A stretch of DNA of 64,000 bases. It comes from Phaeotremella fagi. Lineage: Eukaryota > Basidiomycota > Tremellomycetes > Tremellales > Phaeotremellaceae. A program made the translations under genes and the position numbers. Positions 1 through 9,162 of the stretch are shown here, piece after piece. The DNA is taken from contig BCHU01000014.1 of the NCBI GenBank assembly GCA_001599715.1, positions 496,001 to 560,000 on the forward strand, read 5' to 3'. The number at the start of each line of letters is the position of its first letter. The stretch's first letter is position 1. The notes below the pieces were generated by a model, which had not been told where the DNA came from, did no database searches, and worked only from the letters and a program-made list of their open reading frames with translations.

Positions 1-1
1 A

Positions 2-598
2 AACGCTATCGGAAAAATAATAAGATTGTCCAATGTCGCTAAAAACGTCCATACGGTTTGTACAAGAGGTTATCTTCATCGCTCGATATTCTCTGGGTAC
101 TACAACGATTTAGGAAGTTATGTTCCGCCGGTTTACTATGGGATCGTCACCGAAAGAGAAGAAGATTCAATCGAATTTGTCAATCATGTTCCATCTTCTG
201 GAAAGGAAAGCGCGCAAGGTAATTTCACAATCATACCAGGCTACCATAATCTATACGAAGCAAATAAATGGAAACAATCAAGACTTCTGAACGATTTCAA
301 TTCGAGTACTTACTTGCTAAAACACTATATTCAACAATGTGAGGGAAGCGACGTGGAAATTTTCAAGATACAAGACTCGCAAATTGATCGCGACATCAAA
401 AATAGAATTCCAAGAACGAAACTCTCAATATATCAGGATTCTTCGGAGGATTACCAATCAATCATTTCGGATTTGGTGAAGGTGAACTTGGGTCGTTCAG
501 ATATGTTAGATGTAGCTTATAACGATCTTTCTTCCATACCAAAATGTAAAGCTTGTAGACATCATGAGGTGGAGGTAGAAGATGATTTAGGTGTTTGA
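2..598 (+). CDS. 3' end of an unrecognised protein (5' part lies outside the window)
   Basis: The frame is open from the first bases of the window to a TGA ending at 598, with no credible in-frame ATG near the left edge, so this is the last exon of a gene that starts upstream. About 198 residues are visible. They are polar, with a Cys pair (CKAC) followed by an acidic tail at the C-terminus, and no membrane segment. I recognise no domain. No intron is needed within the visible part. It could be one long exon of a lineage-specific gene. That it is coding rests on the long open frame and protein-like composition only. Confidence 0.5.
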   Translation, partial: NAIGKIIRLSNVAKNVHTVCTRGYLHRSIFSGYYNDLGSYVPPVYYGIVTEREEDSIEFVNHVPSSGKESAQGNFTIIPGYHNLYEANKWKQSRLLNDFNSSTYLLKHYIQQCEGSDVEIFKIQDSQIDRDIKNRIPRTKLSIYQDSSEDYQSIISDLVKVNLGRSDMLDVAYNDLSSIPKCKACRHHEVEVEDDLGV

Positions 599-1656
599 GG
601 GTGCTTTTCTGTATTGTAATATGTTACTGTACTTCCATTTGTTGAGTGAAAAGGTTTTTGATCAAAGACGATAGACAGGATTGACATCTTCACAGAGAGT
701 TTGTGCCACATAAGAATCTGGACATGAATCAGGTTTCCGCCCGTGTCCTCGTTCACGAAATGGTTTTCCACCGTTAACGCATTCCGTTGTCATTTACCTG
801 AGGAAGATAATGCAATCTCGACCAACGATTGATACATATCCAAGTAATTGATAAACAGAGGGCATTTCACACGATATCAGAATTATAGTGTAAAGTGGTA
901 GGCAGAGGGTAATGTCTCATGGTAAGTTGCCACTGAGTTTCTGATGCACGAAATTCTTGGCTCATTCCTGCGATTTGTAGCGAATCCACTTCCAGAGACT
1001 TTTCAAGATGAAAAATTCCCATTCATCTGTCAGTCCTACCCAATGTCAGAACGGAATCATCAACATTTTACATTTGGTAAGGACACTCGAACTGGTCCAA
1101 TTACAAATGAGAGGCAGCGTTTCTTACTTTTGGTATGTCGCTTGGAGCAAGAGGCATTCCGACGTCAATTAACCATGTTAAGATGAGATTCCAGATTTGG
1201 GTAGAATAGCCTTTTTGCGACTGTCCTGACTCACAACTAGACATGTCACTCACTTGGTTGCTGTTTTCTTGCTTCGTTCATCAATTCTGGTCTTGAAAGG
1301 TTTAGCGTTCACCCATTTTGAGAGCAACATGTAGTCAACCAAAGCAACGCAAGGGAAGAACGTGTCAGTGAGATCGTTCAAAGAGTGGAGCTTTGATTGC
1401 TGGGGTTAAAGTTGTCACAGTGAAATTACAAGATACAATGTGCACCTGGAGAAAACACAGGTACAAATTTTCAATATCTGGCAAACATGGCTCTTGGGCA
1501 AAACATCATCAACTACATTGCATACCAGACCAACCAACCACCTAATCCACTAACTAAGTAAACATGACCTGACTTCATACATTTATACCACCAAAACCCG
1601 TCTCCTCCTCTTTTGACAGACGTACTGCACAATTACAGTACAGCTGCACAAAGGTC
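599..1656. other. intergenic, no gene seen
   Basis: A convergent gap between the partial gene on the left and the minus-strand gene ending at 1657. A short open frame at 944-1186 has no domain, no good start context and no splice partners, so I do not call it. Otherwise it is unremarkable mixed-composition DNA. Confidence 0.5.
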
Positions 1657-2319
1657 TTAGAGCAACACAGTCTTTCCACGCTTCTCCAGAGTGAGCAGAG
1701 CTGAGAGACTGAGTACTCCTTGTGGGTATTTGTCTTTGTGGAGCTGGCTGAGTTCTAGATCTAGATATTCACCAGCGAGAGGGATTTGCAAAGAGAATTG
1801 ATCTTGGAAATGGGCTTGTGTGTTGACTTCTCGACTCAAAAGAAGACCTGGTTGAGTACTGACTGAAGCCGGAAGACTGAGCTCTGGATGGATCTTGATG
1901 GCTTGGTCTAATTTCTCTCTAACCTCTTCTAAGAGCTCTTCTCTTACATCTTTATCTTTCTTCGCAAAGACAATGACACAACCCCCAGTATTGGCGCTGA
2001 CTGACTCGCTGATCTTGTACGTAGCACTTAGGCAGAGGCTGAGCGGATCCCAAGTTGCCCGATCGGTTTCTGTACCATTTGCGGTGACTGAGCTGAACTT
2101 GATTGAATGACTATGTTCCCATTGACCATTCCGGGAATTGTATTCTGGTTGTTGTTTGCGACTATAGTCTTTTCCTACACCAAATCTATACCCCGTCTTA
2201 TTTTTGTGGCTGGCAAGCTTAGTTAAGCTAGCAAGGAGCTCGGTCTTTGCTTCTGAGAGTTGTGATTCATCAAAAGCGACAAACACATATTCGGTCTTTA
2301 ATTGCTCGGAATCTGACAT
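1657..2319 (-). CDS. unrecognised 220-residue protein, single exon
   Basis: An intronless frame of 221 codons. I chose the ATG at 2319 (MSDSEQ...) because the longer frame upstream of it is low-complexity, starts from a non-ATG codon and reads like a leader. The protein is soluble-looking: no signal peptide, no membrane segment. It has a Lys/Glu-rich predicted helix around residues 120-145 and a Leu-rich C-terminal third. I do not recognise a family. A single-exon gene is unusual beside the intron-rich conserved genes nearby, which fits a young or lineage-specific gene. Confidence 0.55.
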   Translation of the reverse strand: MSDSEQLKTEYVFVAFDESQLSEAKTELLASLTKLASHKNKTGYRFGVGKDYSRKQQPEYNSRNGQWEHSHSIKFSSVTANGTETDRATWDPLSLCLSATYKISESVSANTGGCVIVFAKKDKDVREELLEEVREKLDQAIKIHPELSLPASVSTQPGLLLSREVNTQAHFQDQFSLQIPLAGEYLDLELSQLHKDKYPQGVLSLSALLTLEKRGKTVLL

Positions 2320-3678
2320 TGTTGATTGTTGTATTTCTGTTTCTTTAAAAAATTGTTTGTGTGGAAAGGGTGATAATAAAAGAAAGAAGGAGAGTGGCAA
2401 AGAAAGCAGAATAAGTCCCTCAACAGGAAGAAGCCTTCGCTGGTCGAAGAAAACCTAGGCAGGGGGTTGTCAGAATAACCCTTTGACGTTCACACATCTC
2501 CCTTTCATTGACGTTGTTTCGTATAAAATTGTGGAGCTGATGAAAAGGTCACGAATTGTGGAGCTAGCCCAACAGAAGGCGCAAAGAAAGTACAGCTTAT
2601 GAGATGTTGTGAACATTCTCCCAACGTTGTTTACACCCTTTCTTCGGGTTTTTAGAGGTGGAATAATGAAGCTGATTAATGAATTTGTGGAGTGACAATT
2701 TAAATGAAATCGTGGAACAGTTGACTTTCATTGATCAGATTCTCGTGGTTCGGGATCGATGTACCCCCTGACTGTGATTGGGGCTTCCTGTTCCCATCCC
2801 CTTCCCCGACCTTGTCTATCTCGACGGGCTACAGCTAGTGTACATTTATCATAAATCAAGAGCAGTCCAACTCGTCCACTCCCAAACAAACCAGGGATTC
2901 AGACACTCGGAAGAAACAGTCCACACAAATATAACTACTGCCCCTACCCATATCGAACCGGATATCACATCGGCGTTGAGTGTCCAGCACACACCATATA
3001 TTGTTTGGAAGCCAGCCAACATCCGATGAAATTCGCCAAAAAGAAGGTGGTGGAACTGTTGAAGTCTATGAGGGGTACCTAAAGACACATCGACAACCTG
3101 TCCCTGGTGGAATAGCATATATGGCTCCGCCACATCCTCTCGTCTGAGTGCATGAAATCGAGATACCCCACAGCAAATGGCAATCTTCTTCGCTTCACGA
3201 AGCTCAGGTTACATTGAATGTGTTCGATTAGAAGAAACAAACAGTTAAATAGATAAAGTTGAACGACTTCTTGTTGACATGACATACAGTACTGTGACAT
3301 CCGTTTACACCGACCGCTCCTTTGCGTCCATCAATAGGACAGCATCGTGCAATTATTCATCGATGAAATAAGATCTGAAGCAGAACAACAAAGTTTTACT
3401 CTGCAGAGAAAAGAACACCACGGAAGAATATAGCAGGATGGGATTGAGATGGCGAATGAAAATCACTACGGGATACGGGTTTCTGGTGAGAGAATGGAAT
3501 TTTTGACAATTGTCACGTACATCTGAGATAGTGAAAGGCTAGGAGTCGATAACAGGGGGAATAATATGGCTTGCAGAACCGCATAGCATACTGGTCGCAA
3601 AAGCATGAGAGATATTCAGCTCGTCGCCCTTCTTGCACAAAATTTTGGGATAATATCAAAGTTAGCTTTTTACGGTCA
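2320..3678. other. intergenic, upstream of the tRNA gene
   Basis: About 1.36 kb without a supportable protein gene. Overlapping open frames on both strands around 2778-3133 have no recognisable domain and no splice structure. The stretch lies between the start of the minus-strand gene at 2319 and the initiator tRNA gene. Confidence 0.45.
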
Positions 3679-3760
3679 ATCACCGTAGCAAAGTGGCTAT
3701 TGCGTTGGGCTCATACTATTTGGCACCCAAAGGTCCCTCGATCGAAACGAGGCGGTGATA
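3679..3760 (+). tRNA. initiator tRNA-Met (CAU) with a 9-base intron
   Basis: A complete cloverleaf can be folded. The acceptor is seven perfect pairs (3679-3685 with 3753-3759), T8-A9 are present, and the D stem has four pairs (GCAA/TTGC). The anticodon stem is TTGGG/CCCAA, the T stem five perfect pairs (CCTCG/CGAGG), and the discriminator is A at 3760. The anticodon CAT is at 3712-3714. The anticodon loop is 16 bases instead of 7. Removing nine bases after position 37 (3716-3724) restores a normal loop, at the usual site for nuclear tRNA introns. Three features mark it as the initiator rather than the elongator: the A1-U72 pair, the run of three G-C pairs at the base of the anticodon stem, and A54 in the T loop (ATCGAAA). 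No CCA is encoded, as expected for a eukaryotic gene. Confidence 0.9.
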
Positions 3761-3765
3761 GTTTC

Positions 3766-3770
3766 TTTTT
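3766..3770 (+). terminator. RNA polymerase III terminator
   Basis: A run of five T begins six bases after the discriminator base of the initiator tRNA, which is the expected form and distance for Pol III termination. Confidence 0.75.
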
Positions 3771-4184
3771 CTCAACTGCATAACTTCCTTTTTGAAGTTG
3801 TCGACATAAGATTGTTTTGTTCCAAGTTATCAAAATTGTTGAAGAAAATGGTTGATGTAACGTTGCAACTCATGTCTGTGCCTCATGTCTGTGCTCTCTA
3901 ACGCAAGGTAATAATTCTTATTTCTCCTTGAAACAACTGAAAATGAATATCCCGGTTCCTTTAGATTTTGGGCGCACAGTTCGGGTAAATGCACATTTTT
4001 GGCAATTAACTTAGACTTCGGGCTTTAGGTGAAATTGTAATTAGATAAAGGATTAAAGTTCACGACAATCCTTTCTTCTTTTTTGTCTTCGCTTCCAATT
4101 TAGCTTTTACTAGTTATCATAACTACTTCCTCACTCCGTATCCTAGTAAACCTGTCCCCTAATTCAATCATATTATCAATCAAA
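3771..4184. other. intergenic and promoter of the amidase gene
   Basis: Between the tRNA terminator and the ATG at 4185. The last 100 bases are pyrimidine-rich and AT-rich, like other 5' leaders in this window. I see no gene. Confidence 0.5.
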
Positions 4185-5502
4185 ATGGCCACGATAACAG
4201 CAAAACCATTCCTACTTTCCTTACTTCAATTAGGTAATCTAACAGCAATCAAAAAAACCAACATCGCCATCGCACAAAAAGCTGTTAAAGCAGCTGCACA
4301 AAACTCCACCAAACCAGATCTAATCGTTCTACCTGAAATCTGGAATTCACCTTATGCAGTAACAAGTTTCGCTGAATATTCTGAAAAGATTCCGGAAGTT
4401 GGTAGTGAACAACAAAGTGACGAGGGTGAGACTGTCACTGCTATGAGAGAGATGGCAAAGGAGAACAATTGTTGGTTGATTGGTGGTATGTCCTTTTTAT
4501 GTCTATCTATATCTTTGAATGTTCTTATTGACCGAGTTGCTGATAGGATCGATCCCTGAACGAGAGGAGGGTACAAACAACATTTACAATTGTTGTACGG
4601 TGTACGATCCACAAGGTAAGCTTTTTTCTTCATTTTCCCTCCTTAGTCATCTGGTATCTAATCACTCTTCAATAGGCAAACTCGTCGCCAAACATCGTAA
4701 AGTTCACTTGTTCGATATCGACATCCCAGGCAGACAAACATTCAAGGTAAGCTAGTCCATCCCCATCCTTTATTCTTCAGCTGACTGACCCGACTTCAGG
4801 AATCCGATTCTCTCACAGGTGGAAAGACTTTAACTACCTTTGATGCACCATTCGGTAAAATTGGTTTGGGTATCTGTTACGATATCGTGAGTAGACTTGG
4901 ACTTCGTCTACAGGAGCCTTCACTCATGATTGGTACTTTTTCAGCGATTCCCCGAAATGGCAATGATTGCTGCTCGTCAAGGATGTGTTGCCATGATCTA
5001 CCCTTCTGCTTTCAATACCACTACGGGACCAATGCATTGGACTTTACTTCAACGTGCTAGGTAAGTGAACATTTTTAAACGAATAACCTAGTCTCATGCT
5101 AATTCCTTTCATTCAGAGCCGTCGACAATCAGATCTACGTCGCTATGTGTTCACCAGCTAGAAACCCAAATGCTGCCTATCAAGCTGTGAGTTGTCGAGT
5201 TATTTAAGGTGAAGGATTACTGACAACTCGACAGTACGGTCATTCAATGGTTGTCAACCCTTTGTACGTTTTCTGAGAAGTAGATATATGGATCTAACAC
5301 ATCTTAGGGGAGAAGTTTTGGCCGAAGCCGACGAACACGACGCAGCACTTTTCGTCAATATCGGTGAGTGCTCTACGTATTCTTCCAGACTTGATGGTGC
5401 TAATATACGACGTCAGATACCGATTTACTCGCTACCACCCGTCGAAACCTCCCAGTCACCATTCAAAGAAGATTCGACGTTTACCCAGATGTTTCAAAGT
5501 AA
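4185..5502 (+). CDS. NIT2: omega-amidase, nitrilase superfamily (mammalian NIT2 / yeast NIT3 type)
   Basis: Nine exons: 4185-4485, 4547-4615, 4676-4746, 4800-4886, 4945-5060, 5117-5186, 5235-5263, 5308-5363 and 5417-5502. They join in frame to 294 residues. The family hydrolyses alpha-ketoglutaramate and alpha-ketosuccinamate to the keto acids, in cytosol and mitochondria, as part of the glutamine transaminase route. The Glu-Lys-Cys catalytic triad is visible: Glu51 in LPEIW, Lys132 in the RKVHLF segment and Cys173 in GICYD. The later motif around [19 protein letters not shown] is typical of this branch and unlike plant nitrilases. Length fits the family (about 275-310). All introns are 46-63 bases with GT-AG ends. 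No signal peptide is seen. Confidence 0.9.
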
Positions 5503-6006
5503 TAAGTAAGATTTGGGAAGATGGTATTGGAAATTACGTTGTCAAAAGGAAATTCGAAAGAGGGTCGCGTTGTTAGAACTGTTGTTTATCTTGAGTTGTT
5601 TTTCATCTAGTTTCTCTCTTCATCTGTAGAAAGAAATCTTGATCTCAATCTGATCTCTGTCGAATGGAAGTTATGCTATTAATTACTATTCAGTTCCCGT
5701 CAACATCCATGGCGACTCTTTCGAAGTAATACTGATATCATTAAATCTCGTAAAAACCCATTTAGGGCGAATATGTATTATAAAGACGAGTGGAAAACGG
5801 GGATAAACTTGAGTGGTAATCGAAGTGTCTTGTATTCGGTTTGTGATTGAAGGTGGATTTGAATGCTGACGTGTAGGCATTGATTAAGGATACAACAGAC
5901 GGATTTTGAGGGAAGAAGGAGAAGAAAGAAATCAAAAAACCCAAAAAGAAAAAAAAGAGAAGAGAAAAAAGAAACGTCAATTGACATACCAGGAAAAGAG
6001 ACCGAA
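5503..6006. other. convergent 3' region
   Basis: Lies between the stop codons of the amidase gene and the CPL1-like gene on the opposite strand. It contains a nearly pure A/G tract at about 5905-5975. No gene is seen. Confidence 0.5.
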
Positions 6007-7617
6007 TCAATGTTCAAGTTTATCTTTACCTGCAGCCAACAACCTAGCTCTGTTCTTCTCATCTTTCTTGTTCTTCCCATTCTTAAATTTCCCATCCCTC
6101 AAATCTTTAGCATTAACCTGTAACCTCGCCAAATATTCCTTCTCCTCCTTCTTAGATTTCCGATCGATAGACGATTTACTCCAACCTGTATGAGGCAGTC
6201 TATCTCTTTTCACGAATTCTGGAGATAAATCGATTTCGTTCTCTAATTTATCGATTGAATTTTCTAGATTCAGAGAAATCGTTCGAGATTCTTTGAGAAG
6301 GTCGGTAGATTGTAAACAAGCTGTTCCGTTTGAAAGATATCCTCGACGACAGGAATCGATTTCGCATTTCGATTTTTTACAGGAGACCTCGGAGGTGTTG
6401 GGGATGGAGGTACAATCTTGACCTTTGGGCTGATTCGGTAATGGATATGCACAACCCCCACCTTTCCTAGTGTCAGTATGGAAGTTTCGAGAATGTTATG
6501 CTAAGGGTTCACCACCTACATGATTCTAGGTCTCTGGTCGTCTCTATACATTCATAGTTCTCTCCAGTAAATACTGGTTTTTCAGTTCCATCTGGAATCA
6601 AACATGGGCTCAAACCACGGGGACAGCTGAAAATTTTGGCAGAGTCAGTCGGTGCTAAAAGAAAGGAAAAAGAGATCTCAGTGAATTCGACTTACAGAGT
6701 ACCAGGAGCTTGGAAAGATAATAAATTACGTCTTCTACCAGGGACACCAGACACACAAGTATTCGCACAAGTACCTGCACAAGGAATTGTACCGTTCGTA
6801 CAAGCTGATCATGTGGTTAGTATTTTTATTTTTGTTTTTTCCCCTTGGTTCCTTTCGTTGTCAAGTGAAAGTGAATAGAATTGGAGATATGGGGTTCTGG
6901 TGAAAGCAAGACGACGAAATCAAGAAATACAACTTACTGTATGAACATGTTGTACAACTGTTTGGAACTACACCAGCGGTATTAGCACCATAAGGACATG
7001 TATTGTTGTAAGCGCCAAGCTAGAATGTTGTCAGTAGTGACTTGGTTACTAGATACAATACTTACAATGGTCGGTTCAACAGTCGTCAAATACGAAGTTA
7101 AACTGTTGACAGTATATCCAACAGGCGATAACACTGTTGACAAGATACTGGCGTTCTGACCGGGATAACTTCCAGCAGTTATATTCCCAATAGTCAAAAG
7201 TGACTGTTGAGTGAGAAGACCACCGGCGATACATAAACATACACTGAAAAAGGGGGATTCGAAAATCAGTGATCAGGTTCTGACAAAGTAGATTCAGTAG
7301 TGACTTTGTACGTACCCATCAACAAGATCTATGTTGACTAGAGAAACACCGACCTGAGGTGTACATACTTGAGCAACACCTGAACCGACACAGATCGGCG
7401 GTAAAGATACGTTAACTGGAACTACGATGTTGACGGTTTGACAAGTATTAGCTGATAAAGTACGAGCGGCGAAAGTGTGAAGTAAATTTGGAGTTGTCGA
7501 GTGTGGAGTGGTCCTTGTCAATAGTTCCGTTGAATTTAAATTCGAAGTTGAAGCCAATGCCACCGGTAAACTGGTAGCTAAGGAGAGTATAGCTGTTATG
7601 AGACGTAGGCTGACCAT
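6007..7617 (-). CDS. CPL1: CPL1-like secreted cysteine-rich protein with a lysine-rich C-terminal extension
   Basis: Six exons read on the minus strand: 7617-7316, 7243-7066, 7019-6938, 6804-6696, 6626-6516 and 6466-6007, giving 413 residues in frame. A signal peptide of about 20 residues ends near the Ala-Leu-Ala-Ser stretch. Paired Cys residues follow, with the family-typical segment GRRRNLLSFQAPGTL and then a Cys-rich CPL1-like domain (spacing such as YECI, ESC, GQDC, SCKKSKC, DSCRRGY). In Cryptococcus the founding member is a secreted, capsule-associated protein; that is family knowledge. After the last Cys the fr­ame runs on for about 90 residues, ending in a very Lys-rich, coiled-coil-like tail, which I do not expect in a plain CPL1 protein. 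The fifth donor (GTGGTG) is weak, so the join to the last exon is the least certain. Confidence 0.8.
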
Positions 7618-7969
7618 TTCTTCTCGCTGGTATAAGGTATTTTATCGATCAACGATTTTCGGGTTATTGGGTTCTTGGTACTATCAAAACTTTCTATTCG
7701 ATAGTGTATAATCGACCGCCAGCGGTGATGGGTTGAAGACGGTGAGGTGAGAAAGAAAGAGAAAAAGAAAAGCGAAAGAAAGAGTGATGTTTAGTCTAGT
7801 GGGAAAGAAAAACTAAGTCGTAACTGTAGATCGTACTTATATTATTAACCTCGAAAATTCTAGATGAGGTACAACTTACCACTAACGTCTGAATACTGAT
7901 CATCCATTCTATGAAGATGAAAAAGAGAAAAAGGTACACGTAGTATTGTACTAGTATTGTACAGGAATT
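7618..7969. other. intergenic, CPL1-like promoter
   Basis: About 350 bases between the CPL1-like start (minus strand) and the small gene to its right. It includes an A/G-rich stretch at about 7748-7790. No gene is seen. Confidence 0.45.
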
Positions 7970-8483
7970 CTATTGTTGAGATCGCCATCCTTGACTTTCG
8001 ATATTATCGACAGGATCTGGTAGAGCCCTACAAGGAGGATCCCCCAAGGGATCACATAATCCTGAGATACATGTATTGATATATTCTAAAAGTGATACGA
8101 CCACTGAAAATGGGGGGAGATTGAGCTACGTGAGTCGTAACACCCACCAAGAAGAAAGTGTGGAGAAACGATCATTTGAATAGTCCAATTCTAAACATTC
8201 TATTATGTAGGACAATTGAAAAGAAAGCATTTCTGCCCAGCAAAGGTATTTCTTTACGGAGTCGGAAAAAAATGAGGACGATATTTGAGAGTAAAGAGAG
8301 ATCGTCGAGTTATTGCATTGAAGATGAGTAGGAACTATTGAAAAAAAACGAAAAACGATGATGAGGAATGGACATTGAAATTTGACCGAATGCGCTAAGA
8401 TTCAATGTTCAAGCGATCATCCTCTCAATTCGTTCCTGTAACTTACCGAATTGATCGACGAGATCAGAGATCAGGAGATTCAT
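7970..8483 (-). CDS. possible small protein, three exons, structure uncertain
   Basis: Exon 1 runs from an ATG at 8483 to a GTAAGT donor after 8447. A second stretch starts at 8334 after a T-rich acceptor. A third stretch begins at 8103 after a TTTTCAG acceptor and reads 44 codons to a TAG at 7970, with protein-like sequence containing CDPLGDPPCRALPDP. The first and last stretches look coding. The two obvious donors of the middle exon (after 8148 or 8144) leave the wrong phase for the third exon, so the middle junction is unresolved. It could be a small conserved basidiomycete protein, a non-coding transcript or a decayed gene. No domain is recognised. Confidence 0.35.
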
Positions 8484-9162
8484 GATCGGCGTTGAAAAGG
8501 TATCTTTGAAGAATTCAATTGAATCGCCACGAAAATGGGTGTTGCATTCAAATAAAAACGCCACTTTTGTATTTTAATTTTATTCAATTCAAAATTATAT
8601 TTTTGGCTCATTCAAATGTCCCCGGATCAAGATGCTGGCATGCATACATGCGCTTTCGCATGCATCCAGAATTATAAGTTGTCTGCTTTCGATCTAATTT
8701 GACTCCGACTTTCGTATACTGGCTTTAACAGCATTTTATTAGCGGTGTTTGATGGCGGAGTAATCTTGGTTTGTGGTTTCGGAAAGGTTCCGAGACGACT
8801 TGCGAGACATGGAGTAGTGAGGTTCATCAATGATGATGGTTGTATCTGAATAAGTAGCGGGGTAAATGCAGTAAGATAGTCCTTTCATTGATATGATGCT
8901 GTCCGCGAATCTCGCTTGAGATTTTCGGAAATCGCGATCCGTGTAGCCCAGGGCAGAATATGGGACAAATGCATTTTTAACAAAACTCGACTCTGACAAG
9001 TTACGAACAAAACAACAACAAAGCAGTACCAAACACGGTCGAAAGGGCACAAAGAGGATTCGTAAAATTCTTCGATAATTACAAATTACAAAGAAAGTCG
9101 TCAAGGGTCGTTACTATTATTTATTTACTGGTTTATTCAATTTGAATTTTGAATAGAGGTGA
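8484..9162. other. intergenic
   Basis: Between the possible small gene and the 3' end of the exchanger gene. An open frame on the minus strand at 8739-9104 has a hydrophobic Cys-rich start but no domain or splice support, and I do not call it. Around 8636-8664 there is a small set of GCATGCAT-like repeats. Confidence 0.4.

Noticed and set aside
944..1186. An 80-codon open frame on the plus strand
   Set aside because: No domain, no convincing start context and no splice partners; length is expected by chance.
2778..3133. Overlapping open frames on both strands
   Set aside because: Neither strand shows a recognisable family, and the two frames cover the same bases.
6590..6615. A suspected frameshift in an A-run inside CPL1 exon 5
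   Set aside because: On recounting the run has three A, not four; exon 5 is then 111 bases and the whole gene closes in frame.
8739..9104. A 121-codon open frame on the minus strand
   Set aside because: Hydrophobic, Cys-rich start but no domain and no conservation signal visible; it lies in the 3' flank of the exchanger gene.
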